From the NCBI GenBank assembly GCA_000710935.1, contig BAYV01000008.1, positions 38,497-102,496 on the forward strand: a DNA stretch of 64,000 bases, read 5' to 3'. The translations under genes were made by a program, and so were the position numbers. Shown piece by piece: positions 1 through 8,943 of this stretch. The first letter of the stretch is position 1; the number at the start of each line of letters is the position of its first letter. This DNA is from Iodidimonas nitroreducens (GTDB taxonomy: Bacteria > Pseudomonadota > Alphaproteobacteria > Sphingomonadales > Rhodothalassiaceae). The notes beneath the pieces were generated by a model that had not been told where the DNA came from, ran no database searches, and was given only the letters and a program-made list of their open reading frames with translations.

Positions 1-455
1 TGGGCCCGCAATTCCTGTAATGCGACCCGGGGTGCATCGGGGCTGGATTGTACAGCTTCCCGGGCGCTGATGAAAAACAGGCGGTTTTGTTCATCGGTCC
101 CGCGATAGGTGGCCCCCACCACCCGCACTTCCTGATCCCCGCGCGGCATGGTTTCGCGATTGAACACGAAGGAGGATTTTTCATCCACAAACAGCGGCCA
201 TAAAAAGCTTAATCCCGCGCTCAGCACGGCCACAAAGATCAGCAGCGGCTTCATCAGCCGCACATAGCGATCATAGGCGGTGATCGGGCGATAGGGGCGC
301 ACCCCATCCGGCTTTAAGCGCCGACCGCCCCGCCCCCGCGACCGTCGGCCATCAGCCGCCTGATCATCAGATTTTGGGCCAGCTTGATCATGGCCGGATT
401 GATCATGGCCAGACTGATCATGGCCAGACTGATCATGAATGGGCAAAGAGATCAT
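1..455 (-). CDS. lptC: LptC, LPS-export periplasmic anchor protein (3' end beyond window)
   Basis: The minus-strand frame is open from an ATG at 455 to the window edge (151 codons). After an unusual hydrophilic N-terminus it reads YDRYVRLMKPLLIFVAVL, a single membrane segment, then a periplasmic stretch with WPLFVDEKSSFVFNRE and a VVGATYRGTDEQNRLFFIS strand. This is the layout of alphaproteobacterial LptC, which anchors the LptB2FG extractor to the LptA bridge. GGAGAGG lies just upstream of the ATG. The gene overlaps the 3' end of the RNase D gene by about 23 bp, and rnd-lptC adjacency is usual in this class. The odd part is an approximately 50-residue cytoplasmic extension starting with four HDQ(S/A)G repeats and followed by an Arg-rich stretch. 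A start at a later codon cannot be excluded, and the C-terminus is not visible. Confidence 0.8.
   Translation of the reverse strand, partial: MISLPIHDQSGHDQSGHDQSGHDQAGPKSDDQAADGRRSRGRGGRRLKPDGVRPYRPITAYDRYVRLMKPLLIFVAVLSAGLSFLWPLFVDEKSSFVFNRETMPRGDQEVRVVGATYRGTDEQNRLFFISAREAVQSSPDAPRVALQELRA
385..444. repeat. 15-bp tandem repeat (four units) inside lptC
   Basis: Four 15-bp units beginning TGATCATGGCC follow one another (385, 400, 415 and 430), the last diverged. On the minus strand they encode the pentapeptide HDQSG three times and HDQAG once at the N-terminus of LptC, and the last unit overlaps the stop codon of the upstream gene. Confidence 0.85.
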
Positions 456-1047
456 AATCCTCTCCGGCCAAAAGATCGATCCGGGCGCGGGTAGGCAGAA
501 AAGTGAATGCGGCGCGGGCAATCTCCATCCGCCCTTCGCGTTCCAACAGGGGATCGAGCGCCGCGCGCAAGGCATGAAGATGCAAAACATCCGAAGCCGC
601 ATAGGCCTGCTGCGCCTCGTTCAATTCTGCCGCCCCCCAATCCGAGCTTTGCTGAATTTTTGAAATCTCGACCCCCAAAAGCTCGCGGCACAGGTCTTTC
701 AGCCCATGGCGATCCGTATAGGTGCGGATCAATCTTGATGCGATTTTCGTGCAATAAACCGGGCCCGCCATCACCCCTAAGGCATGATATAAAACCGCCA
801 GATCAAAGCGGCCAAAATGAAACAGCTTGGTGACCGCCTGATCCGCCAAAAGGGCGCTCAACCGCGGTGCATCATAGCCCCGACCATCGAATTTCACCAG
901 ATGCGCGGTTCCATCACCGGCCGAAAGCTGCACCAAACACAAACGATCCCGATGCGGCTTCAGCCCCATGGTTTCGGTATCGATGGCAACGGACGATCCG
1001 AAATCAATATCGTCTGGCACATCGCCATGATGCAGATAAATGGTCAT
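433..1047 (-). CDS. rnd: Short ribonuclease D-type 3'-5' exonuclease
   Basis: This 204-residue protein is a DEDDy exonuclease. ExoI is D23-T-E25 in AIDTET, ExoII is D82 in HFGRFDLAVL, and ExoIII is Y149xxxD153 in YAASDVLHLH. It consists of the catalytic domain only; the HRDC domains of E. coli RNase D are absent, as is common for the roughly 200-residue alphaproteobacterial form. By family it should trim RNA 3' ends, such as tRNA precursors. GAGAGGTGAC precedes the ATG. It overlaps the start of lptC, so the two are probably co-transcribed. Confidence 0.88.
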   Translation of the reverse strand: MTIYLHHGDVPDDIDFGSSVAIDTETMGLKPHRDRLCLVQLSAGDGTAHLVKFDGRGYDAPRLSALLADQAVTKLFHFGRFDLAVLYHALGVMAGPVYCTKIASRLIRTYTDRHGLKDLCRELLGVEISKIQQSSDWGAAELNEAQQAYAASDVLHLHALRAALDPLLEREGRMEIARAAFTFLPTRARIDLLAGEDYDLFAHS

Positions 1048-1130
1048 GTCACCTCTCGACAGCTTGGTAAAAACAGCACCTTATAGCGAATAAGGGGCTA
1101 TGGCGCGGGACGCAAGACGCAAAACAGCCT

Positions 1131-1282
1131 TGAGCACGCTTCATGTGAGCCGCAAGGCGAGCGGAAGCAGCAGACAATAAAGCCCTGAGCACGCTTCATG
1201 TGAGCCGCAAGGCGAGCGGAAGCAGCAGACGATAAAGCCCTGAGCACGCTTCATGTGAGCCGCAAGGCGAGCGGAAGCAGCA
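1131..1282. repeat. 55-bp tandem repeat, about 2.8 copies
   Basis: Units start at 1131, 1186 and 1241. The first two are 55 bp and nearly identical (one base differs), and the third stops after about 42 bp. Each unit contains GCTT...CCGC-AAGGCGA-GCGG-AAGC, which can fold into a small stem-loop, so the array resembles a REP-type palindrome cluster. It lies between the end of the GST gene and the start of rnd and has no convincing coding potential. Confidence 0.85.
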
Positions 1283-1307
1283 AAAAAAGCCGCGCCCCCA
1301 TCCCGGA

Positions 1308-1964
1308 TCAGTCAAGGCGCGCCCCTTTGGGCAGGCGCATGGCCCGTTGCACTGCCGGACGAGCGCCGATCCGCTGATGCCAGGCAAAAAGATGGGGAAA
1401 ATCAGCGAGCCGCAAACCCGTCCATGCGCTTTCATCGATCCATGGATAAGCCGCGATATCCGCCAGCGAATAATCCGCTGCCAGATAGGGCCGATCCGCC
1501 AGATGAGCATCAAGCATCCGATAGACCCGAGCCACAAGGCCCTGATGATGCCGGAGCGCAGCCAAAGGCTTTTCATCGGCCAGTTCTGTCCAGTGATGGG
1601 CTTGACCCGACATCGGCCCCACCGATGTGAGGGCGACCATCAGCCATTGCATGACCGCATCGCGCGCCATCGCATCATCTGGCAAAAAGCGCCCGAACCG
1701 TTCAGCAAAGCGGATCAGGATCGCCCCGGATTCCCATAAAACATGGCGCTGGCCAGCTTCATGTCCGGCTTTTTGTTCCGGCTCTATCCAGGTGACGATC
1801 GGCAGCTTGCCATAAGGGTTGAGCGCCAGAATTTCAGGAGCAAACTGCGCGCCCGTCCGAATATTCACCGCATGGATATGATAGGAAAGACCCAGTTCCT
1901 CAAACAGGATCGTCACCCGGCGGGAATTGGGTGTGGCCCATAAATATGCTTCGATCTGATCCAT
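1308..1964 (-). CDS. Glutathione S-transferase family protein (YfcG/Ure2-like)
   Basis: This 218-residue protein has an N-terminal thioredoxin-fold domain (about 1-85). It contains ATPNSRRVTILFEELGL, NPYGKLPIV with the cis-Pro, and ESGAIL, the Glu-Ser pair that binds the glutathione gamma-glutamyl group. An all-helical C-terminal domain ends with SLADIAAYPWI. The TPNSRRV motif and the AVNIRTGAQFAPEILALNP stretch place it with nu-class YfcG/YghU disulfide reductases rather than beta-class GSTs. It is cytoplasmic, its substrate is unknown, and it appears monocistronic. Confidence 0.85.
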   Translation of the reverse strand: MDQIEAYLWATPNSRRVTILFEELGLSYHIHAVNIRTGAQFAPEILALNPYGKLPIVTWIEPEQKAGHEAGQRHVLWESGAILIRFAERFGRFLPDDAMARDAVMQWLMVALTSVGPMSGQAHHWTELADEKPLAALRHHQGLVARVYRMLDAHLADRPYLAADYSLADIAAYPWIDESAWTGLRLADFPHLFAWHQRIGARPAVQRAMRLPKGARLD

Positions 1965-2331
1965 TGTGCCTTGCCTTGAGTATCTTTATTGCGTCTGTTT
2001 CACTAATAATATTGTATTTATAGCAAAGGCAGGCTGAAATGCAGGCCCAAAGCACCCATATAACGCATGGATCTGTGATTTCCCTATGACATTAAACCAC
2101 CGCCCGATTTTAAATGATCCCATGATTTTTAATTTTCCCATGAATTGTTGTTTTTTTCATATGATCTGATATTGAGTTAACTCAGTTAGATGTCTATAAC
2201 AATTAACCAAATGACCGGCTCAGGATAATGAGCCTGCCGGAACGGATCTGCGGGGAGCAGAAAAGTTAATCAGGTGAGAACAGCGCATTGGCTGGAAAAA
2301 GCAGCCATCCAGCACAAGGGGACATGATGAC
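1965..2331 (+). other. AT-rich divergent intergenic region with promoter and palindrome
   Basis: This stretch of 367 bp between the divergent GST and TonB-receptor genes is clearly AT-richer than the flanks and holds no ORF of note. It contains the candidate receptor promoter listed separately and the perfect 12-bp palindrome TGAGTTAACTCA (2173-2184). Immediately before the receptor start a five-codon ATG ATG ACA TGC TGA lies out of frame. Confidence 0.6.
2172..2200 (+). promoter_or_regulatory. Candidate promoter and operator of the TonB receptor
   Basis: TTGAGT (2172-2177) and TATAAC (2195-2200) are separated by 17 bp. The palindrome TGAGTTAACTCA (2173-2184) overlaps the -35 hexamer, a position where a bound dimeric regulator would block RNA polymerase. 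The regulator is unknown; the palindrome does not look like a Fur or Zur box. Confidence 0.45.
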
Positions 2332-5289
2332 ATGCTGAAAACATCCGCATCAGCGCTTGCAATTGCAATTGTAAGCGCCACAGGCTCTGGCACGGTTTAT
2401 GCCCAGACCCAAGCCAATGAAACAACCGGCGAAGAAACCGTGATCGAGGAAATCGTCGTCACCGGCTCGCGATTGGCACGATCCGCGCGCTCCGCATCGG
2501 TCCCCATTGCCGCCGTGACCGAGCAGAATTACAAGCTCGCCGGCGCGCTCAATGCCGAAGATCTGCTCAATACCATGCCGCAATTCGTGCCCGCGACCAC
2601 GGCCGCATCGAATTCGCTGGCCAGCGCCACCGGCACCGGGGCGGCAACTCTTGATCTGCGGGGCCTTGGGGCCACCCGCAATCTGGTTCTGGTCAATGGT
2701 CGGCGGTTCGTCTTTTTCGATGGCAGTCAGGTCACCAATATCAACGCCATCCCCACGGCCCTCATCGAACGCACCGAAGTGGTGACGGGCGGTTCTTCTG
2801 CGGTTTATGGCTCGGATGCCATCGCCGGGGTCGTCAATTTCATCCTGCGGGATGATTTCGAGGGGATCGAAGCCCGCGCTCAGGGCAATCTCAACAGCCG
2901 GGGCGATGGCTTCACCAATGACATCACCCTTACGGCCGGGGGCAATTTTGCCGATGGCCGGGGCAATGCGGTGATTTCGGTCAATTATTTCAAACGTGAC
3001 CCCATCCTGACCGATGAACGCAGCTTTTCCGATGGGGTTCTGGGCGATGTCACCATCCCCGGACAGGCCCAGCGGGAATTGGGCGTGGGCGGCAGTTCCT
3101 TCGTTCCCAATGGCCGGTTTTCGGGGCTTCCGTTCACGGATGCGGCGCTGGCGGCAAGGCCGGGATTGGCCGAGGCTCTGGCCGCTGCCAATCTATCGGG
3201 CCTGGGGGCCGATGGCTTCATTCCCGGCAATCAGGGCCAATCCGTGCGCCCCTTCGCAAGACCCGATGATCTGTTTGATTATTCCGCCGACAATTTCCTG
3301 CAAGTGCCGCAGGAACGCTGGTCGATCAACAGCATGGCCCATTATGATCTCAACGATCATGCCACCGGCTATCTGGAAGGCCATTTCAGCAATAATCGCA
3401 CCACTGTGGGCTTTGCTTCCAGCTTCATCAATGCGTCCATGCCCTTCGAGGTGGATAATCCCTTCCTGAGCCCTGAACTGCGAAATGTTTTGTCGATCGT
3501 TGATTCCTTTGAAGCCGGGGCAGCGGCCAATGATGGTCTGGTGGCTTTGAACCCCAATCGGCGGCTTTCAGAAGTGGGGCCGCGCCGCAATGAGGATAAT
3601 CGTGATGCGTGGCGGGTTGTGGTGGGATTGAGGGGTGATCTTCCCGATCTCGGCGACAGCGTTCTGAAAAATATCGATTATGACCTCTATTATTCCTTCG
3701 CACGAACGGAAAACACCCAGACCCAAATCGGGAATGTCTCGCTGTCTGCCTTCCGCGAAGGCGTGCTGTCGGGCTCGGGCGGACCGGATGGGGCGCCCAT
3801 CGTCAATCCTTTTGGCCCCAATATCAACCAGGCGGGGATCGATTTCATTGCCGTTGATTCGGTGAATATCGATGTCACCGAATTGCAGGTCGCCTCGGCC
3901 AACCTCACAGCCGATCTTTTTGAACTGCCCGCCGGGGTGGTCCGCACCTCATTCGGCGCGGAATGGCGGTCGAGCTCGGTCAATTTCAATCCCGATCGAT
4001 TGCTGGAAATCGGCGATGTCGCGGGCTTCAACCCCATCACCGCCACCGCCGGCTCCATCGAGGTCTGGGAGCTGTTTGCCGAAGCCCGTATCCCCATTCT
4101 GCGCGATGCCCCCCTTATTGAATCCCTCGATTTGAACAGCGCCGTTCGCTATTCCGATTATGATCTGGATAATGTCGGCGCGGTCTGGACCTATCTGGGC
4201 GGGGTGGATTGGCGGGTGAATGGCCAGATCGCTTTTGGCGGCCAGTTCCAGCGCGCCATCCGCGCCCCCAATGTGGGGGAAGCCTTTGGCGGTCAGCGGC
4301 AATTCCCGGTCAATGCCACTGATCCCTGCGCCACCGCCGCCGCTGCCACTGATGCCGCTTTGCGCGATCTGTGCATTGCGAGCGGGGTTCCCGCCAATCT
4401 GGTGGGCAATGCAGCGGTGCGGCCCAATCCTGAAATCCCGGGCCTGTTTGGGGGCAATCCCGATCTGGAGGAAGAACGGTCCGATACCATCACCTTCGGG
4501 GCGATCCTCACCCCCGATTTCGCCCCCGGCCTGCGCATCAGCCTCGATTATTTCGATATCGAGGTGAAAGATGCCATTTCGCCCTTTGCCGGTGGGGTGA
4601 ACAATATCCTTGATCTGTGCTTCAATCAGATCCGCGATATCAACAGCCCGGCCTGTCAGGCCATCGCCCGCAATCCCGAGAATGGCATCATCCAAAGCCC
4701 GTTTCTGGTGAATGCCGCCAATGCCAATATCGGCCGTCTTGAAACATCGGGGGTGGATCTTCAGGTCACCTACAGCCTTGCCGCAAACTGGGGCCTGTTT
4801 GGCCATGACAGCAGCTTTGATGTCTCGCTGAATGGCACCTGGACCGACAGTTTCAAACAAACCCCGATTGCCGATCTGCCAGACAATGTCGATGATTGCC
4901 TGGGCCTTTTCGGCCCCACCTGCGGCGAGCCCAAGGCTGAATTCCGCACCACCTCGCGGGTGACATGGACCAGCGGCAAGATCGGTCTTTCGGCCCGTCA
5001 TCGCTGGATCGATGGCACCGGTCTCGATGTCGTCAATCTGCCCCTGCGTCGGGGTGAAGCGGCCCCGGCGGTCCTCCCTGCCGTCACCCGCTTTGGCTCG
5101 GAACATTATCTCGATCTGTCATTCACCTATGATCTGAGCGAGCGGATCAATCTTTGGGGTGGGGCGAATAATGTGCTGGATAATGGTCCGCCGCTTTTGG
5201 GGGCCAATCAGCGCCGGGCCAATACCTTCCCCGACACCTTCGATGCTTTTGGCACCCAGTTCTTTCTGGGCGCATCGGTTGCCTTCTAA
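2332..5289 (+). CDS. TonB-dependent outer-membrane receptor
   Basis: This 985-residue protein has a signal peptide (cleavage predicted after VYA, residue 24), a TonB-box-like EEIVVTGSR (39-47), and a plug domain containing DLRGLGATRNLVLVNGRR and VVTGGSSAVYGSDAIAGVVNFILR. A long beta-barrel follows, ending in the aromatic GASVAF typical of outer-membrane proteins. The plug resembles the large substrate-import receptors of Caulobacter and Sphingomonas. Substrates enter the periplasm at the expense of proton motive force through TonB-ExbBD. The stop is one base before the solute-binding protein start, so the two form an operon. This suggests that the receptor feeds the ABC transporter next door, with peptides or a peptide-like chelate as a possible ligand. 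AAGGGGA precedes the chosen ATG. Confidence 0.9.
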   Translation: MLKTSASALAIAIVSATGSGTVYAQTQANETTGEETVIEEIVVTGSRLARSARSASVPIAAVTEQNYKLAGALNAEDLLNTMPQFVPATTAASNSLASATGTGAATLDLRGLGATRNLVLVNGRRFVFFDGSQVTNINAIPTALIERTEVVTGGSSAVYGSDAIAGVVNFILRDDFEGIEARAQGNLNSRGDGFTNDITLTAGGNFADGRGNAVISVNYFKRDPILTDERSFSDGVLGDVTIPGQAQRELGVGGSSFVPNGRFSGLPFTDAALAARPGLAEALAAANLSGLGADGFIPGNQGQSVRPFARPDDLFDYSADNFLQVPQERWSINSMAHYDLNDHATGYLEGHFSNNRTTVGFASSFINASMPFEVDNPFLSPELRNVLSIVDSFEAGAAANDGLVALNPNRRLSEVGPRRNEDNRDAWRVVVGLRGDLPDLGDSVLKNIDYDLYYSFARTENTQTQIGNVSLSAFREGVLSGSGGPDGAPIVNPFGPNINQAGIDFIAVDSVNIDVTELQVASANLTADLFELPAGVVRTSFGAEWRSSSVNFNPDRLLEIGDVAGFNPITATAGSIEVWELFAEARIPILRDAPLIESLDLNSAVRYSDYDLDNVGAVWTYLGGVDWRVNGQIAFGGQFQRAIRAPNVGEAFGGQRQFPVNATDPCATAAAATDAALRDLCIASGVPANLVGNAAVRPNPEIPGLFGGNPDLEEERSDTITFGAILTPDFAPGLRISLDYFDIEVKDAISPFAGGVNNILDLCFNQIRDINSPACQAIARNPENGIIQSPFLVNAANANIGRLETSGVDLQVTYSLAANWGLFGHDSSFDVSLNGTWTDSFKQTPIADLPDNVDDCLGLFGPTCGEPKAEFRTTSRVTWTSGKIGLSARHRWIDGTGLDVVNLPLRRGEAAPAVLPAVTRFGSEHYLDLSFTYDLSERINLWGGANNVLDNGPPLLGANQRRANTFPDTFDAFGTQFFLGASVAF

Positions 5290-5290
5290 G

Positions 5291-6904
5291 ATGGATTTCC
5301 ATCCCAACCGGCGCACCATCCTGTCAGGCTTCGGCCTGACAGGGGTCTGGGCCGGCAGCCTGATGCTGGGGGGCTGCACCCCCATTGATGACAGCGATGT
5401 CCTGCGGGTCGTGCCCTATGCCGATCTGCAATCCATTGATCCGGTGGTCACCACCATCGGGATCGTGCAAAGACACAGTATTCTCACCCATGATTTTCTT
5501 TTTGGCCGGGATCGGGATCAAAACCCGCAGCCGCAAATGGTCGATACATGGTCGGTCAGCGATGATGGGCTTTTATGGCGCTTTCATCTGCGCGATGGCC
5601 TTGCCTTTCATGATGGCAGCCCCGTTACGGCGGGCGATGTGGTGGCGTCCCTCAAGCGTTGGGGGGCGCGCGATGCCTATGGGCGGCAGATCTTTGCCAT
5701 CACCCGAACGTTCGAGGCCATCGATGCGCGCACGGTTTTATGGCAGCTGGATCGGCCTTATGGGTTGATGCTGCATGCCTTGTCGAAAACCGGCGGGCCG
5801 GTCCCGGCGATCATGCCTGCCCGATTGGCGCAAACCCCGGCCACAACACCCTTGCATGAGGTGATGGGATCAGGCCCTTACCGGTTCGTCGCCGAAGAAT
5901 GGATCCCCGGCAGCAAGGTCGTTTATCGCCGCAATGATGCCTATATCCCGCGCGCCGAATCCCCCAATGGCATGGCCGGGGGCAAAATCGCGCGGGTGGG
6001 TACCATCGAATGGCTCAATATCCGTGATCCGCAATCGGCGGTGCTGGCCTTGGCCAGTGGCGAGATCGATTTCGTGGAAAATCCGGCCCCTGAATTTCTG
6101 CCCATGCTCGCCCGCGAGGGGCTGCGGATCGAGCGCACCGATCCCCTGGGCACCCAGGGCATGTTGCGGATGAACCATCTGCATCCGCCCTTTGATGATC
6201 CGCGCGCCCGCCAGGCGCTGTTTTATCTGGTCAATCAGGCGGATTTTCTGCAGGCCATGTTCGGCAATCCCGATATCACCGAAATCTGCCACAGCTTTTT
6301 TGGCTGCGGATCGCCTTTATCCACCCAAGCGGGAGTGCCGCCCGGCATCGGCCATGATCGTGAAAAAGCCAAAGCCCTGATGGCTGCGGCGGGCTATGAT
6401 GGCCGCCCCATCGTGATTTTGCACCCCACGGATATCCAATTCATGAATATCGCCACTTTGGTGCTGGGCGAAGCGCTGAAATCCATCGGCATGACGGTGG
6501 ATCTGCAGGCCATGGATTTTGGCGCCATGAGCAGCCGCCGCACCAATCGCGCCGCCCCCGAGAATGGGGGCTGGCATATCGGCCTTACCTATTGGCCGGG
6601 CAATGATATTGCCGATCCGGTTGGCAATATCCCCTTGCAGGCCAATGGCGATCAGGCCTGGCCCGGCTGGCCCGATGATCCTGTGCTGCAGGCGATGATC
6701 GATCGCTTTCCTTATGTGCAAAGCCCAAAGCAGCGCCAAAGCCTGGCCGATCAGATCCAGATCCGCGCCTATCAATCGGTTCCTTATGTGCCCATCGGCC
6801 AATGGCATGTGCCGGTGGCCTATAGCCCCCGCCTTTCGGGGGTGCTGAGCGTGCCGGGCACCACGGTTTTTTGGAATATCGAAAAAGGCCCACGGGTTTA
6901 TTGA
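5291..6904 (+). CDS. Family-5 (oligopeptide-type) solute-binding lipoprotein
   Basis: This protein of 537 residues is an SBP_bac_5 extracellular binding protein: DTWSVSDDGLLWRFHLRDGLAFHDGSPVTAGDVVASLKRW is the diagnostic N-lobe segment. The N-terminus has a twin-arginine stretch (NRRTILSGF, residues 6-14) followed by a lipobox LGGC with Cys29, so it is probably a Tat-exported lipoprotein. The ATG lies one base after the receptor stop. By family it would bind peptides, nickel complexes or related ligands and hand them to the permeases encoded tail-to-tail at 8.9-10.7 kb. The ligand cannot be read from sequence. Confidence 0.88.
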   Translation: MDFHPNRRTILSGFGLTGVWAGSLMLGGCTPIDDSDVLRVVPYADLQSIDPVVTTIGIVQRHSILTHDFLFGRDRDQNPQPQMVDTWSVSDDGLLWRFHLRDGLAFHDGSPVTAGDVVASLKRWGARDAYGRQIFAITRTFEAIDARTVLWQLDRPYGLMLHALSKTGGPVPAIMPARLAQTPATTPLHEVMGSGPYRFVAEEWIPGSKVVYRRNDAYIPRAESPNGMAGGKIARVGTIEWLNIRDPQSAVLALASGEIDFVENPAPEFLPMLAREGLRIERTDPLGTQGMLRMNHLHPPFDDPRARQALFYLVNQADFLQAMFGNPDITEICHSFFGCGSPLSTQAGVPPGIGHDREKAKALMAAAGYDGRPIVILHPTDIQFMNIATLVLGEALKSIGMTVDLQAMDFGAMSSRRTNRAAPENGGWHIGLTYWPGNDIADPVGNIPLQANGDQAWPGWPDDPVLQAMIDRFPYVQSPKQRQSLADQIQIRAYQSVPYVPIGQWHVPVAYSPRLSGVLSVPGTTVFWNIEKGPRVY

Positions 6905-6919
6905 ACGAGGCCCGTTGCC

Positions 6920-7924
6920 TCAAGAGGCCGGCAGGGGCCCGGCTGCCGCGAAATGACAGGCGGCCTGATGGTCTTCCCCATGCGTCCGCAAAGGCGGGTC
7001 TTCGGCAGCGCAAATGGCCTCGGCCATGGGGCAGCGGGTCCGAAACCGACATCCCGAAGGCGGGGCCACCGGGCTTGGGATATCGCCTTTTAAAACGATC
7101 CTGTGCGAAACCGCATCGGGATCAGCCGATGGCACCGCCGAAAGCAGGGCCTTGGTATAGGGATGATGCGGCGCTGCAAACAAGCGGCGCTTGGGGGCGA
7201 TTTCAACGATCCTCCCCAGATACATCACCGCCACCCGATCGCTGATATGCTCGACCACTGCCAGATCATGGGCGATGAACAGATAGGCCATGCCAAATTC
7301 CGCCTGCAGATCCATCAGCAGATTGATCACCTGCGCCTGTACCGAAACATCAAGGGCCGAAACCGGCTCATCCAGAATGATCAGTCTGGGGCGTGTGGCC
7401 AGCGCCCGGGCAATGCCGATCCGCTGGCGCTGGCCGCCCGAAAATTCATGGGGATAGCGATCCGCCTGATCGGCCCGCAGGCCCACCCGCTCTAACAGGC
7501 CGATCACCTCTGCGCGGAGTGCCGGGCCTTTGGCCAGACCATAATTGCTGATCGGCTCGGCCACCGCCTGGGCAATGGTGCGGCGGGGATTGAGCGAGGC
7601 AAAAGGATCCTGGAACACGACCTGCAAATCCCGCCGCATGGCCCGCAACTGGCGGCGTTTGGCCTCGCCCATGGAGTGTCCGGCAAGGCTGATAGCCCCC
7701 GCTGTGGGTTCGGTCAGGCGCAGGATGGCGCGGCCCACGGTTGATTTGCCACAGCCGCTTTCCCCCACCAGCCCCACAGTCTCGCCTCGGTTGATGGTCA
7801 GATCGATGCCATCCACGGCCCGCACCCATTGCCGCGGCTCCCCCAGCAGGCGTTTTATTAAGCCACCGCCCAGATCATAATGCTTGACCAGCCCATCGAT
7901 ACGCAAAAGGGGATCATCAGACAT
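6920..7924 (-). CDS. Peptide-type ABC transporter ATP-binding subunit (OppF/DppF-like)
   Basis: This 334-residue ATPase has Walker A GESGCGKS (about 54-61), signature FSGGQRQRIGIARAL, Walker B LIILDEPVSALD and the H-loop IAHDLAVV. A C-terminal oligopeptide-transporter extension carries the Cys-containing GCRFRTRCPMAEAIC segment, typical of OppD/F-type subunits that bind an Fe-S cluster or metal. It is the last gene of the four-gene minus-strand unit. Its start overlaps the preceding ATPase stop by one base (TGATG). Confidence 0.9.
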   Translation of the reverse strand: MSDDPLLRIDGLVKHYDLGGGLIKRLLGEPRQWVRAVDGIDLTINRGETVGLVGESGCGKSTVGRAILRLTEPTAGAISLAGHSMGEAKRRQLRAMRRDLQVVFQDPFASLNPRRTIAQAVAEPISNYGLAKGPALRAEVIGLLERVGLRADQADRYPHEFSGGQRQRIGIARALATRPRLIILDEPVSALDVSVQAQVINLLMDLQAEFGMAYLFIAHDLAVVEHISDRVAVMYLGRIVEIAPKRRLFAAPHHPYTKALLSAVPSADPDAVSHRIVLKGDIPSPVAPPSGCRFRTRCPMAEAICAAEDPPLRTHGEDHQAACHFAAAGPLPAS

Positions 7925-8943
7925 CAGAGCGGCTCCATTTCATGGGCACGCCAGCACGCCGCCAGATGGCCGGGATCGCGGGCTTCAAGAGGGGGCCTTT
8001 CCCGATGGCAGCGATCCACGGCATATGCACAGCGCGGGGCAAAGGCACAGCCGATGATCGGCTGATCCAATCGCGGCACGGTGCCGGGAATTTCGAGCAA
8101 TCGGCCGGCTTTTTCCGCTTTCAGGCTCGCCCCCAATCTGGGCACCGCCCCCAATAAGCCACGGGTGTAGGGATGCCGGGGACAGCGCAGCAGATCGCGC
8201 ACCGGGCCTTCTTCCACTTTGCGCCCGGCATAGATCACAATCACCCGTTCCGCCATTTCAGCCACCACCCCCAGATCATGGGTGATCAGCAAAATGGCGG
8301 CTTTGGTGCGATCCTTCAGATCCCGCATCAGATCCAGCACCTGCGCCTGAATGGTCACATCCAGCGCGGTTGTCGGCTCATCGGCGATCAGAATGCGGGG
8401 CCCACAGGCCAGGGCCATGGCAATCATTACCCGCTGGCGCATGCCCCCAGACAGCGCATGGGGATAGGCATCAAGGCGCTTTTCGGCTTCGGGGATCTGC
8501 ACCAGCCGCAGCATATCCAGCGCCCGCGCCCGGGCTTCGGGCCGATCGGCCCCCTGATGCAGCCTGATGGCCTCGCCAATCTGCTGGCCGATGCTAAGCA
8601 CGGGATTAAGGCTGGTCATCGGCTCTTGAAAGATCATCGAAATATCATTCCCGCGCAGTTGCCGCATCTGCCGTTCGGAAAAGCCAAGCAGGGATTGCCC
8701 CTGATAAAGAATATCGCCGCCGGTGATTTTTCCCGGCGGATCGGGGATCAGGCGCATAACCGATAGGGCGCTGACGCTCTTGCCCGATCCCGATTCCCCA
8801 ACGATGGCCAAAGTCTCACCGGCCCCAAGGGTAAATGATAGCCCCTGCACCGCACGCAGCCATCCGCCCTCAGTGCGAAAGGACACATCCAGATCACGCA
8901 ATTCAAGCAAAGGGGCAGCGGGCAAAGGAACAGCGGGGCTCAT
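7924..8943 (-). CDS. Peptide-type ABC transporter ATP-binding subunit (OppD/DppD-like)
   Basis: This 339-residue ATPase has Walker A GESGSGKS (about 49-56), signature [15 protein letters not shown], Walker [13 protein letters not shown] and the OppD C-terminal [15 protein letters not shown] segment. The ATG at 8943 overlaps the stop of the upstream permease (ATGA) and begins right where homology starts. The frame stays open upstream into the permease, but that part is not coding. It pairs with the downstream ATPase to energise the two permeases. Confidence 0.9.
   Translation of the reverse strand: MSPAVPLPAAPLLELRDLDVSFRTEGGWLRAVQGLSFTLGAGETLAIVGESGSGKSVSALSVMRLIPDPPGKITGGDILYQGQSLLGFSERQMRQLRGNDISMIFQEPMTSLNPVLSIGQQIGEAIRLHQGADRPEARARALDMLRLVQIPEAEKRLDAYPHALSGGMRQRVMIAMALACGPRILIADEPTTALDVTIQAQVLDLMRDLKDRTKAAILLITHDLGVVAEMAERVIVIYAGRKVEEGPVRDLLRCPRHPYTRGLLGAVPRLGASLKAEKAGRLLEIPGTVPRLDQPIIGCAFAPRCAYAVDRCHRERPPLEARDPGHLAACWRAHEMEPL

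Noticed and set aside
3949..5106. 385-codon antisense frame inside the TonB receptor gene
   Set aside because: Ile/Gly-rich shadow of a well-supported receptor.
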